Positions 1-8,541 of a DNA stretch of 64,000 bases are shown here, one piece after another. Position 1 is the first letter of the stretch. Each line of letters starts with the position of its first letter. A program made the position numbers and the translations under genes. This DNA comes from Rhodothermales bacterium (GTDB lineage Bacteria; Bacteroidota; Rhodothermia; Rhodothermales; JAHQVL01), in contig JAWKNW010000020.1 in assembly GCA_041391505.1 (NCBI GenBank), positions 55,340 through 119,339 on the forward strand, read 5' to 3'. Under the pieces are notes generated by a model. It searched no databases, had not been told where the DNA came from, and saw only the letters and a list, made by a program, of their open reading frames with translations.

Positions 1-789
1 GGCGAGGTGTGCGAATTGCCGGTACGCCCCTTCGTCGCGCGGCGCGCCCGAACCGACATCCACGATGCCCCAGCAGATCGCATCGCCGCCCGGGATGGGG
101 ATGTTGCGACGCGCCCGGGTCAGGGTGTTCACCATCACGATGGTGTCGACGGACCCGGCATCGGCGGCCATTAAATACGCCATGCTGTAGGGCCCGCGGA
201 TCAGGCGGGAGATTTCAGCGCTGAGGGCTGAAAAAGGCAGCTCCACGCCTTCCTCCCGGCCCCGCGCGAGCAGCAAGGCCCGCATGGTCGCGACCGCGAT
301 CGACGCCAGATAGGGCTCCGCGACATTGGGGACCCCCGTCGCAATAACAGCAACCTGGACGTGCCGGCCGGCCTCGCGCACCATCGGCCAGACCGCCGCC
401 ACGACGCGCGCCCACAACGGGGCATCCAGCTGCCCGGCCTCCAGGGCCTCGATGTCGAAACGGGTGCCGGGCCCCTCCCCCACCATCACGGACGGTCCTT
501 CGTCCACCACGCGCACGGCGACGGCCGTCCCCTGCGACAGGGAGAGCAGCGCGGCCTCGCCATCGACGAAGCAGGTGTGCTGAGCGAAGAGGCCGAAACC
601 GGAGTGCGCATAACCCACGTGGGTATCGCCGCCCGCTCCGAAGCGATCGGTCAGCAAGTGGCGCGCCCGGTCGGTCAACTGGTCGGAACGCAAGCGTTCA
701 CGCTTTGGCATGCGTTGGAATGCACGCTCATACGAAGCGAACAGGGCCACGGGACGTGTATGCCGGGGGCGCGGAAAGCCTGAAGACAT
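1..789 (-). CDS. galactokinase-like GHMP-family protein, motifs eroded (3' end beyond window)
   Basis: An uninterrupted minus-strand frame runs from ATG 789 off the left edge (263 codons seen); ATG 711 is an alternative in-frame start. The layout follows galactokinase: an N-terminal segment, a region aligning with the sugar-binding signature, a middle helix region, then a VDVGSGAPRDEGAYRQF stretch resembling the 'DSGVRHSLAxSEYxxRR' block of GalK. The diagnostic residues are altered, however. The GRxNLIGEHxDY signature reads SGFGLFAQHTCF, the GLSSSA phosphate loop is absent (GVPNVAEPYLAS in its place), and the GIMDQ catalytic aspartate is not recognisable. I infer a GalK-derived paralogue that is probably not a normal galactokinase; a very divergent sugar kinase remains possible. 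The 127 bp between it and fmt contain nothing I recognise. Confidence 0.55.
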   Translation of the reverse strand, partial: MSSGFPRPRHTRPVALFASYERAFQRMPKRERLRSDQLTDRARHLLTDRFGAGGDTHVGYAHSGFGLFAQHTCFVDGEAALLSLSQGTAVAVRVVDEGPSVMVGEGPGTRFDIEALEAGQLDAPLWARVVAAVWPMVREAGRHVQVAVIATGVPNVAEPYLASIAVATMRALLLARGREEGVELPFSALSAEISRLIRGPYSMAYLMAADAGSVDTIVMVNTLTRARRNIPIPGGDAICWGIVDVGSGAPRDEGAYRQFAHLA

Positions 790-916
790 CACGAAGCGGT
801 AAAAGAGCAAGAGACGGACAGGAGCAACGAGCGGGGCACTTCAGCGACGGGAGGCGCTGTACCTTACTGCACCACACACTCTGTGTTTGTGCAATTGAAA
901 CGAATTTCCAAACAGC

Positions 917-1864
917 TCAGGGTGTGAGGCGATCGCCGGCCTTCAGCGCATACCCGTTCACGAACACGTCGGCCGGCAGCCGGCGGCGACCTTCCTGCTG
1001 CACTTCGAGCAGCGCGACCGCCCCCTCGCCGCACGCGACGACGAGCCGCTTGCCCGCTTCGAGCACCTCACCCGGCGCCCCCGCCCCGTCGACGATGGTT
1101 GACCGGTAGATCTTGAGCATCGTATCGCCGTGCCGCGTCCAGGCCCCCGGGAAGGGCGAGAGGCCCCGGATGAAGTCGTGCACAGCCTTTGCGGGCCGGC
1201 CCCAGTCGATGACGCCGTCTTCCTTGAACAGCTTGGGCGCCGCCGTGGCCTCTTCGTTGTTCTGGGGCAACGGCGTGGCGGTGCCGGCGACGATGCGCCG
1301 GACGGTTTCGACCACCGCCTCGGCACCGAGCATCATCATCCGGTCGTGCACCTCGCCCGTCGTTTCATCCGGGCCGATGGGCATACTGCGCTGGAGAATC
1401 AGGTTGCCGGTGTCGACCTGTTCGGCCAGAAAAAACGTCGTGACCCCGGTTTCGGTCTCGCCGGCCATGACGGCCCGGTGAATGGGCGCCGCGCCGCGGT
1501 AGCGGGGCAAGAGCGATCCGTGCAGGTTGAAGGCGCCAAGACGGGCCGCGGTATACACCGCGGGAGGCAGAATGCGGTAGGCGACGACGACGACGATATC
1601 GGGATGGAGGGCGGCCACGGCCTGTGCGAAGGCCGGATCCTTGACGTGCTCGGGCTGAAGCAGCGTATCGATGCCGAGCCGAACGGCCGCTTCCTTGACG
1701 GGGGTGAAGGTAACGTGTTGTCCGCGTCCACGGGGCTTGTCGGCGCCGGTGGCCACGGCGATCGGCGTGAACCCGGCCGCACACAGCGCCTCGAGCGACG
1801 GCACGGCGAAGGCTGCCGTCCCCATGAATACAATCCGCGGCGCGGACGTCTGGCGATCACTCAT
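917..1864 (-). CDS. fmt: methionyl-tRNA formyltransferase
   Basis: Transfers a formyl group from 10-formyl-tetrahydrofolate to Met-tRNAfMet so that translation can initiate; cytosolic. The 315 residues match the usual Fmt length. The N-terminal formyltransferase domain has the family's FNLHGSLLPRYRGAAP block, which carries the catalytic Asn and His, and the downstream AEQVDTG with the catalytic Asp. Residues from about 210 onward form the C-terminal tRNA-binding domain. It begins 30 bp after the stop of the GWxTD gene and is probably co-transcribed with it. No def (deformylase) gene is adjacent in this window. The identification is secure. Confidence 0.96.
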   Translation of the reverse strand: MSDRQTSAPRIVFMGTAAFAVPSLEALCAAGFTPIAVATGADKPRGRGQHVTFTPVKEAAVRLGIDTLLQPEHVKDPAFAQAVAALHPDIVVVVAYRILPPAVYTAARLGAFNLHGSLLPRYRGAAPIHRAVMAGETETGVTTFFLAEQVDTGNLILQRSMPIGPDETTGEVHDRMMMLGAEAVVETVRRIVAGTATPLPQNNEEATAAPKLFKEDGVIDWGRPAKAVHDFIRGLSPFPGAWTRHGDTMLKIYRSTIVDGAGAPGEVLEAGKRLVVACGEGAVALLEVQQEGRRRLPADVFVNGYALKAGDRLTP

Positions 1865-1894
1865 GCGCGCTCGCTACCTCACCCGCATCCGGCG

Positions 1895-3238
1895 TCACCG
1901 GATTGTGGAACGCTCGTCCCACGGGGGGCTGATCAGCCGAAATTCACCGCGACCCGATTCGTCCATGAATACAAACCGCCGGCCGATGCGGCGATAGTGC
2001 CAGATCTCGTAGGGATGTTTGACGTCGGCGTTGGCCTGGCCCTGCTCGATCTCATCCGGCTCGCCATACAGCACCATCGCATGGCCCCGGTCGCTTTCCC
2101 AGCCGCGTTCCTGACCCGAATAATGGCGGTTGGCGAAGTCGATCCGATGGTAATACTCCTCCATGCGTTCGTTCACGTCGGGCGTCGCCGGCGTGGGATC
2201 GCGTTTCTGCCAGAATTCCAGGAAGCGGTCGTAGCGTTCTTGCTTGGTCTTGCCTTCGCGGATATAACGCAGGTCTCGGGCCTTGGCGACATAGGCCAAT
2301 TGATCGATGGCTTCATCGATATCCCGCCCTTCGTGCTGGGCATCGGACTCGACGAGCGACACCGCGCGTGCGGCGAGATCGATCAATCGTCCATCCGCGT
2401 CGCGGAGTGCCACGCGCAATTCGTATTCGCCCACCTCATAGGCCTGCAGCGGGACCGTCACGACCACCGGGTTACGGCCTTTTTTCAGCTGGACGGTGGC
2501 GTCGAAGTTATACGCTACCTCCCCGAAGGGCTCCTCGTCGCGCCAGCGGCGCAGAAACCAGCGCATGAACGGGAGGCTTTTGCTCTTCTGGGTGCGAATG
2601 ACGACGCGCTCGACGCGGACTTCGGCCGGCACGTCGGCGTAGACTTCATAAAAGAACTTGAACGAAGCGTCTCGCAGGGTCAACCGATCCGAGACGCGGG
2701 GCACGATGCTCTGGGTTTCCGCGCTGAAATCGTTCACCAGGATGAGGTCGCTCACGGTGATCGGGGCGGAAAAGTCGCGCACCTCGGCAACCATTTCCTG
2801 CTGCATCTGCATCGCGTTGGCGCGATCCTGCACCTGGATGCGCACGCGGTACCGGCCGGGCTCCAGGTAGAGGGAGCGGGTCGTGAGCGCGGCGTTGACC
2901 GGCGACTGCGTCGCGGCAAAATGGTCGGCGAACGCGGTCGCTTCCCAGGCGGGGTTCTCGACCAGTTCCTGCACGTCGTTCTGCTCGTCGACGCGATTGA
3001 CCTCTACATATACGGCGTAGCTGGCCGAGAAGCCGCCGGCGGCCTTGAGGAACTGGAGATGGGTGAAGGGGATCGACGCGTAGAGATCCAGCCTGGCCTT
3101 GCCGGGCTCCTCGGGAGCCCTGGTGCTGACCATGTCGACCGAAAACCCATCCTGCACCTGCGCGTGCGCAACCTGAACGCCGCCGGCAAGCGGGGCGCTA
3201 CAGCAGAGCATAAGCAACAGGACAAGGTAAAAACGCAT
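1895..3238 (-). CDS. GWxTD domain-containing secreted protein
   Basis: 447 residues with an N-terminal signal peptide (hydrophobic MRFYLVLLLMLCC start, likely cut near AHAQ). The C-terminal third contains ERGWESDRGHAMVLYGEPD, a variant of the GWxTD motif (GWESD here) that defines a family common in Bacteroidota-like bacteria, followed by a YEIWHYRR and FVFMDESGRGEF segment typical of the same domain. The first ~280 residues look like beta-sandwich repeats. The family's biochemical role is not established, so I assign none beyond export to the periplasm or outer surface. It lies directly upstream of fmt (30 bp) in the same direction. The 262 bp upstream of its start, up to the 3' end of ftsY, hold no gene I can support. 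Confidence 0.85.
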   Translation of the reverse strand: MRFYLVLLLMLCCSAPLAGGVQVAHAQVQDGFSVDMVSTRAPEEPGKARLDLYASIPFTHLQFLKAAGGFSASYAVYVEVNRVDEQNDVQELVENPAWEATAFADHFAATQSPVNAALTTRSLYLEPGRYRVRIQVQDRANAMQMQQEMVAEVRDFSAPITVSDLILVNDFSAETQSIVPRVSDRLTLRDASFKFFYEVYADVPAEVRVERVVIRTQKSKSLPFMRWFLRRWRDEEPFGEVAYNFDATVQLKKGRNPVVVTVPLQAYEVGEYELRVALRDADGRLIDLAARAVSLVESDAQHEGRDIDEAIDQLAYVAKARDLRYIREGKTKQERYDRFLEFWQKRDPTPATPDVNERMEEYYHRIDFANRHYSGQERGWESDRGHAMVLYGEPDEIEQGQANADVKHPYEIWHYRRIGRRFVFMDESGRGEFRLISPPWDERSTIR

Positions 3239-3500
3239 TGTGGCGGATACGTATGCAGCGTGGCCGAAGACGCTCGAACAGCAAAGAGCAGACCGCTTTA
3301 ATAACGTTTCTTCACATCATTTCGTATGTGAGGAACGTTGCGCCATACTTTTTGCGTTCTGGCCCAAATATGTGGCCGACCCAGGCGCTCCGGGGGCATG
3401 GAGCCGTCGGACCGTTTAATTCCGCAACTGAACAGTCGCAAAGATTCACCCAATGGGGCAAGGCGGGTACTGTTTTTTACCCCCGCAGGCCCTCCGGGCA

Positions 3501-4457
3501 TTACGAGAAAAGCGCACTTACAAAGCGGCGGCGGTCGAATACCTGAAGATCCTCGATCCCTTCACCGACCCCGATGTATTTAACCGGTATCTGAAACTCG
3601 TTGGAAATGCCGATGACGATGCCGCCCTTCGCGGTGCCGTCGAGCTTGGTCAGCGCGAGGCCGGTCACCTCCACGCTCTTGGTAAACTCCTCCGCCTGAC
3701 GGATCGCATTCTGGCCCGTGGAGGCATCCAGGACCAGAATCACCTCGTGCGGCGCATCCGGGATCTGCCGGCTCATCACGCGCTTGATCTTGGTCAGCTC
3801 GTCCATGAGGCCGCCTTTCGTATGGAGCCGGCCGGCCGTATCGATGATCACCACGTCGCTACCCCGCGTGATGGCGGAGGCGATCGTATCGAAGGCCACG
3901 GCGGCGGGATCGGCGCCATGGCCCTGCTTGACGATCGGGACGTCCGCGCGTTCTGCCCAGATGCCCAGCTGCTCGGTGGCGGCGGCTCGGAAGGTGTCCG
4001 CCGCACCCAGGATGACGTTCCGGCCGGCCTGTTTGAACTGAAAAGCCATCTTGCCGATCGTCGTCGTCTTGCCCACCCCGTTCACGCCGACGACCATGAT
4101 GACGTGCGGCTTGTTGGGTAGCGGAGCGCTGAAATCGGCCGGCCGCTCCGGCGAGTCCCCGATCACCAGCCGCGCGATCTCATCCTGAATCATCGTGTTG
4201 AGTTCGGCGGCATCCAGGTATTTATCCCGGGCCACCCGCTCTTCCACCCGTCTGATGACCTCGAGGGTCGTCTTGACCCCGACGTCGCTCGTCACGAGCG
4301 CTTCCTCGAGGTCGTCCAGGACTTCCTCGTCGATCTGATCCTTGCCGCGCAGGGCGCGACCGAGCTTGCTGAGAAAGCTGGTCCGCGTTTTTTCGAGGCC
4401 CTGTTCGAGGCGTTCCTGCTCCTTGTCCCGGGTTTTAAAACGATCAAAAAGTCCCAT
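3501..4457 (-). CDS. ftsY: signal recognition particle receptor FtsY
   Basis: SRP receptor GTPase that docks ribosome-SRP complexes at the membrane for co-translational insertion. 318 residues: a short charged N-terminal region and NG-domain helical bundle (to about residue 100), then the GTPase domain with G1 VGVNGVGKTT near 123-132, the ADTFRAAATEQL insertion motif, the DTAGRLHTK G3 element, TKLDGTAKGG, and the closing GVGEGIEDLQVFD. The short N-terminal acidic domain is usual outside the enterobacteria. It lies 153 bp downstream of the pgsA-like gene in the same direction. Confidence 0.97.
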   Translation of the reverse strand: MGLFDRFKTRDKEQERLEQGLEKTRTSFLSKLGRALRGKDQIDEEVLDDLEEALVTSDVGVKTTLEVIRRVEERVARDKYLDAAELNTMIQDEIARLVIGDSPERPADFSAPLPNKPHVIMVVGVNGVGKTTTIGKMAFQFKQAGRNVILGAADTFRAAATEQLGIWAERADVPIVKQGHGADPAAVAFDTIASAITRGSDVVIIDTAGRLHTKGGLMDELTKIKRVMSRQIPDAPHEVILVLDASTGQNAIRQAEEFTKSVEVTGLALTKLDGTAKGGIVIGISNEFQIPVKYIGVGEGIEDLQVFDRRRFVSALFS

Positions 4458-4610
4458 CGGGCCGCCGGATCGACGTCAATCTGGTGAATGAGGCAATGCG
4501 TCAGCGCACCGCCAGCAGCCATCATCGCCGGCCCTGCAGGGCGCTCAACAGAGAGATGCCGATACGTCGAAGGAGAGGAGCCGTTCCGTGCAAACAGCGT
4601 GGAAACGCAT

Positions 4611-5294
4611 TCAGCCCACGGATTCCGCCTTGGGCTCGACGGCCGTCACAGAAAAGGGGACGTCGCGCCCCGTGGCGCCGTCGCCTTCGTCGTGGCTGCC
4701 GCCGGCGGACCGGAAGATGGTCACGTAGCGCACGACGTAGAGCAGAAAGGAATAGATAAAGAGAACCGACGTGATCCAGATCGACACCTGCATCACCGGC
4801 GGATCGGCCTTGAGCAGTGCGGCGAGCACGGTCAGCGAGAGCGAGAAGACAGCGATTTTCCCCATCCAGATGCTCATCAGCACCCGATTGAGCCGATGCG
4901 CCGCGATGACGCTCCCGAGCACGATCATCAGATCCCGGCTCAGCACCAGCATCAGGAACCAGCCGGGCAGGCTCCCCTTGATCACCAGCGAAAGCACGAC
5001 GGCCGAGGCGGCGATCTTGTCCGCGATGGGATCGAGCACCTTGCCCCACTCGGAGACGGTGTGGGACCAGCGCGCGATGGTGCCGTCGAACCAGTCCGTG
5101 CCGACCGCCAGAAGAATCAGACCGAGCGTCCACTTCATCGGACCGTCGACGACGATCATATAGGAAATGGGCAAAACGAGGACGATGCGAAATATGCTGA
5201 GCATATTCGCAGCCGTCCAGAACGTGCCGAGCGTCCGGATGCTTAACTTATTTCCCTCGGACATGGCAGACATGAGTAAAACCGACCGGTACAT
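4611..5294 (-). CDS. pgsA: CDP-alcohol phosphatidyltransferase (probable PgsA)
   Basis: Integral membrane enzyme that exchanges CMP of CDP-diacylglycerol for an alcohol phosphate; most likely glycerol-3-phosphate, giving phosphatidylglycerophosphate. 227 residues. The signature D-x2-D-G-x2-A-R-x8-G-x3-D-x3-D is complete: DWFDGTIAR, then G and DPIADK. About five hydrophobic helices follow the usual PgsA plan. Two further in-frame Met codons (MSAMSEGNK) follow the first, so the start may be 21-30 bases internal. Substrate specificity (glycerophosphate versus serine or inositol) cannot be read from the motif; length and layout favour PgsA. Confidence 0.85.
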   Translation of the reverse strand: MYRSVLLMSAMSEGNKLSIRTLGTFWTAANMLSIFRIVLVLPISYMIVVDGPMKWTLGLILLAVGTDWFDGTIARWSHTVSEWGKVLDPIADKIAASAVVLSLVIKGSLPGWFLMLVLSRDLMIVLGSVIAAHRLNRVLMSIWMGKIAVFSLSLTVLAALLKADPPVMQVSIWITSVLFIYSFLLYVVRYVTIFRSAGGSHDEGDGATGRDVPFSVTAVEPKAESVG

Positions 5295-5462
5295 ACACGG
5301 ACTAGAAAGGTACGCACAATGTGAGAAATGGTTTGTCGAGGGGTCGTTCCAAGGTGCGTACTGATTACCCGTGAGAACAACCTGGGCACTACATCCTCGT
5401 GTCGTTACGCCCGAACGGGCGAGCGAAGGAAAAGCGTGAAATAATCGGCCGAACGATGTGCC

Positions 5463-6296
5463 TCAGCCTTTGACCGCGCCGAGGGTGAGGCCGGAGATCA
5501 GATACCGGCTCAGCACCAGAAACAGCGCAACGACCGGGATCGAGACGAGGAGCGACCCGGCCGCGTATAAACCCCACTTTGTAGTCAGGGTACTCTGAAA
5601 GAGTTTCAATCCCAGCGGCAGGGTAAACATATCCGTATCCTGCAGCACGACATTGGCCACGACATATTCGTTCCATGCCGTCATGAACGAAAACAGCGCC
5701 GTGATGACCAGCGCCGGCGCGGCCAGGGGCAGCACCACTTTGTAGAACACCTGCCACGGCGTACACCCGTCGATGCGCGCCGCCTCCTCGAGCGCCGGCG
5801 GGATGGTGTCGTAATACCCTTTCATCTGCCAGACGCAAAACGGCAGCGCCGTGGCGGTATAGATGATGATGATGCCCAGGTAGGAATTGAGCAGGTGCAG
5901 CTTGATCAGCAGCACGTAGAGGGGCAGGAGGAGCATCGTGGCCGGAAACATCTGGGTGACCAGCAGTCCGCTCAGGAGGGCGCCTCGCCCGGTGAAACGG
6001 AAACGCGACAGCGCGTAGCCGGCGGTAGAGGCGAGCGTTACCCCCGTCAACGTGACCACGAGCGAGACGAGGAAGGAGTTGAGGAGCCACGACATGAAGG
6101 GCGTGTCGAAGAGGAGCTCGCGGTAGTTTTCGAGGGATGCGCCTTCGGGAATGAGCGCCAGCGAGGTGGAGAGGAGCTGATCCGACGGCCGCAGCGAAAT
6201 CGTGATGATGCGCGTGACGGGATAGACCGAGATGAACGCAAACAACGCGAGCACCGCGTAGGTGCCGGCTTTCGCTATGACGGATCCGGATCGCAT
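5463..6296 (-). CDS. malG: maltose/maltodextrin ABC transporter permease, MalG-like
   Basis: Inner-membrane permease subunit of a carbohydrate ABC importer. 277 residues with about six hydrophobic helices. The cytoplasmic EAA loop that docks the ATPase reads EEAARIDGCTPWQVF (about residues 168-182), and the C-terminus LISGLTLGAVKG closely resembles the end of MalG proteins. It is the last gene of the co-directional block malE-malF-malG, preceded by a 12-bp tandem repeat in the 53-bp gap after malF. No ATPase (MalK/MsmX type) gene is present nearby, so the ATPase must be encoded elsewhere. Substrate is inferred from the family and the neighbouring alpha-glucanase. The 168 bp downstream hold only a small inverted repeat (5408-5421) without a T-tract. 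Confidence 0.9.
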   Translation of the reverse strand: MRSGSVIAKAGTYAVLALFAFISVYPVTRIITISLRPSDQLLSTSLALIPEGASLENYRELLFDTPFMSWLLNSFLVSLVVTLTGVTLASTAGYALSRFRFTGRGALLSGLLVTQMFPATMLLLPLYVLLIKLHLLNSYLGIIIIYTATALPFCVWQMKGYYDTIPPALEEAARIDGCTPWQVFYKVVLPLAAPALVITALFSFMTAWNEYVVANVVLQDTDMFTLPLGLKLFQSTLTTKWGLYAAGSLLVSIPVVALFLVLSRYLISGLTLGAVKG

Positions 6297-6308
6297 GAGG
6301 GATGGCTA

Positions 6309-6356
6309 GGCTTTCAACCAGGGCTTCAACTAGGGCTTCAACTCGGGCTTCAGGCC
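6309..6356. repeat. 12-bp tandem repeat at the malF/malG junction
   Basis: Four consecutive 12-base units (plus strand: ggctttcaacca, gggcttcaacta, gggcttcaactc, gggcttcaggcc). The first three fill most of the malF-malG spacer; the fourth overlaps the last codons of malF (stop at 6350-6352). Slippage here would change spacing between the two permease genes without breaking MalG. Confidence 0.8.
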
Positions 6357-7237
6357 GCTTCCGTGGCGTTGGTCCGATGCAGAAAAACCTGGGTGAACGT
6401 AAAGAGAATCACAAAAATAATCATGGACAACGCGGCCGCCCAGCCGAAGCGGTACATCGAGAAGGCGGCCTCGTAGACGAACGAGACGAGGATATGGGTC
6501 TGATCGCTGGGTTCTCCCCCATTCGAGACGAGCCAGACGACGTTGATGTTGTTGAAGGTCCAGACGATCCCGAGCGTGATCGCCGGCACCATCGCCGGCC
6601 GGATCAGCGGCACCGTGACGCTCCAGAACTGCCGCCACGCCGACGCGCCATCCACTTCCGCCGCCTCGTACAACTCGGCGGGAATCGACTGGAGGGCGCC
6701 GAGCGCGACCACCATCATGAACGGAAATCCGAGCCAGATGTTGGTCAGGATCACCGCCGCAAACGCTTCGAAGGGCGACGTGAGCCATTCCACCGCCGGC
6801 AGGTTCAGGTACCGCGTCATGATCTGGTTGATCGCGCCGTATTCGTAGTTGAACATGCCGCGCCAGGTCAGCGCCGTGATGTACTGCGGAAGCGCCCAGG
6901 GCAGGATCAGCAGCACGCGCCAGGCCGAGCGGCCCGCGATAAACCGCTGGTGGAGCAGGACGGCGAGGAAGACGCCGAGCCCGACATGGAACACGATGTT
7001 GGTCAGCGTCCACGCGATGGTCTTCCAGAGAATCTCCCAGAACCGCGGCTCCGCCAGCACGGCGGCATACTGCTGAAAGCCGATGATCTTCCAGTCGCGA
7101 ATATGGTAGATGTTCATATTCGAGAGCGAGATCCGGACATTCTCGAAGAACGGGAAGGCGACGACGACCAGCACCACCAGGACGGTCGGCCCGAGAAGCG
7201 CTACCAGAAACAGCCGTTGACGCAAGGTGTCGTTCAT
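6350..7237 (-). CDS. malF: maltose/maltodextrin ABC transporter permease, MalF-like
   Basis: Second permease subunit of the carbohydrate importer. I chose ATG 7237 (MNDTLRQRLFLVALLG), giving 295 residues; the frame continues open upstream into malE but that extension is charged, unlike any permease N-terminus, and overlaps malE. About six membrane helices are visible; the EAA loop is YEAAEVDGASAWRQFW near residues 193-208. It is shorter than E. coli MalF because the large periplasmic loop is missing, as is usual for MalF/UgpA-type permeases outside enterobacteria. It starts 26 bp after the malE stop and ends inside the 12-bp repeat before malG. Confidence 0.9.
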   Translation of the reverse strand: MNDTLRQRLFLVALLGPTVLVVLVVVAFPFFENVRISLSNMNIYHIRDWKIIGFQQYAAVLAEPRFWEILWKTIAWTLTNIVFHVGLGVFLAVLLHQRFIAGRSAWRVLLILPWALPQYITALTWRGMFNYEYGAINQIMTRYLNLPAVEWLTSPFEAFAAVILTNIWLGFPFMMVVALGALQSIPAELYEAAEVDGASAWRQFWSVTVPLIRPAMVPAITLGIVWTFNNINVVWLVSNGGEPSDQTHILVSFVYEAAFSMYRFGWAAALSMIIFVILFTFTQVFLHRTNATEAA

Positions 7238-7263
7238 GGTTGTCCGTTCGAATCGGCGGTCGC

Positions 7264-8541
7264 CTAAAGAAACGTGTCGGCGATGCGCTTCTCCACTTCG
7301 GCCTGCATCTGTCGCGCGCCCTCTTCCGCGGAGATCGCGCCATTCATCACCAGCTGATACGGGCCGCGCATGCCGTCCCATACCTGCCTCAGTTGCGGCG
7401 CGAGGGGCATCGGGAGCCCAACGTCGACCTGCCGGATCGACGCCCGGAGGATCGGGTTTTCGAGGACGACCGAATCGGTGCGGACCGCGTCGATGGTCGG
7501 GATGGCGGCGAGGCGCCTCGCCATCTGCCGCTGCATATCGGCATCGGTCAGGTAGATCAGGACGTCCCGAAGATAGGGTTTGAGTTCCTCGGAGACGTTG
7601 GCGTTAACCGAATATCCTTTCGACGAAATCACGGGCGCGGACCAGCGGCCCGTCTCCGACATCATGGGGATGCGGGCGAGGCCGTAATCGATGCCGGCGT
7701 CGCCGTAGCCGGCCCAGGACCACGGCCCGTTGATGATGTTGGCCGCGCGCCCCTCCTTGAAGAGCGTCTCGGCGATATTGTAGTCGCTCTCGTTCGGGAT
7801 GACCCGGTAGCGGTCGCGCAGGTCGAGGATGAACTGGATGGCCCGGACGGTCGCCTCGGTGTCGAGCGTCGGGTTGCCGGCGTCATCGATCATCCAACCG
7901 CCAAAGCCGGTGAGAAACGGGATGAAAAAAAACGGTTCGGTGTAATTCCAGGTAAGCCCGTAGCGCTCGGGCCGGCCGTCGCCGTTCTCGTCGACCGTCA
8001 GCGCCTGGAGCATCGCGATCCAGGCGTCGGTGTTGTCGGGCGGCACCGGCATCAGCGCCTTGTTATAGACGAGGATGAGATGGTTGCCCACCTGATCCGC
8101 CACCATCCACGGTTCGTCGTTCCAGCTGATCACCCCCGAAGGGCCGAACTGCGCGAGGTAAGCGTCGTCGAGCACCGTCGTGATCGGCGCGATTGAGCCC
8201 GTAAGGGCAAACACGGAGAGATTGTCCGACGGCCCGTAGACCAGTTCGGGCCCCTGCCCGCCCACGGAGGCCACGATATAGAGATTGCGCAGCTCTTCGG
8301 TCTCCTTGTACAGGACCTCGACCACCCGATCCGGATGCGCGGCGTTGTAGGCCGCGACCGACTCCTCGAAGAACGCGCGTTCGGCATCGTTCTTCTGATG
8401 CCATATCCGGATCCGGACACGGGTATCTTCGGGTCCGCAGCCGGCCAGGAGCACCGCCGCCACGAGGCAGAGCACGCCGCACCATCTCGCCGGGCGTCCG
8501 ATAGACCTCGATGTGGGGTTTCGTTCCGGCATCCTTCTCAC
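7264..8541 (-). CDS. extracellular sugar-binding lipoprotein (MalE-like)
   Basis: Substrate-binding component of the adjacent ABC importer. 425 residues; a lipoprotein signal ends in LLAGC (Cys35), so the protein is lipid-anchored. The body has the family-1 solute-binding pattern: RIRIWHQKNDAER strand/helix start, YNAAHPD, a central GLTWNYTEPFFFIPFL stretch, GRAANIINGPWSW (the aromatic 'NGPW' sugar-site segment), and a C-terminal helical end. Start ATG 8541 overlaps the stop of the upstream amylase gene by 4 bp (ATGA), which indicates translational coupling; MPERN three codons in is an alternative start. Maltodextrin as ligand is inferred from linkage to the GH13 gene. Confidence 0.88.
   Translation of the reverse strand: MRRMPERNPTSRSIGRPARWCGVLCLVAAVLLAGCGPEDTRVRIRIWHQKNDAERAFFEESVAAYNAAHPDRVVEVLYKETEELRNLYIVASVGGQGPELVYGPSDNLSVFALTGSIAPITTVLDDAYLAQFGPSGVISWNDEPWMVADQVGNHLILVYNKALMPVPPDNTDAWIAMLQALTVDENGDGRPERYGLTWNYTEPFFFIPFLTGFGGWMIDDAGNPTLDTEATVRAIQFILDLRDRYRVIPNESDYNIAETLFKEGRAANIINGPWSWAGYGDAGIDYGLARIPMMSETGRWSAPVISSKGYSVNANVSEELKPYLRDVLIYLTDADMQRQMARRLAAIPTIDAVRTDSVVLENPILRASIRQVDVGLPMPLAPQLRQVWDGMRGPYQLVMNGAISAEEGARQMQAEVEKRIADTFL

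Noticed and set aside
1130..3301. A 700-codon open frame on the plus strand opposite fmt and the GWxTD gene
   Set aside because: It is antisense to two recognisable genes and has a high-GC shadow composition (His/Arg/Asp/Val-rich) with no domain features.
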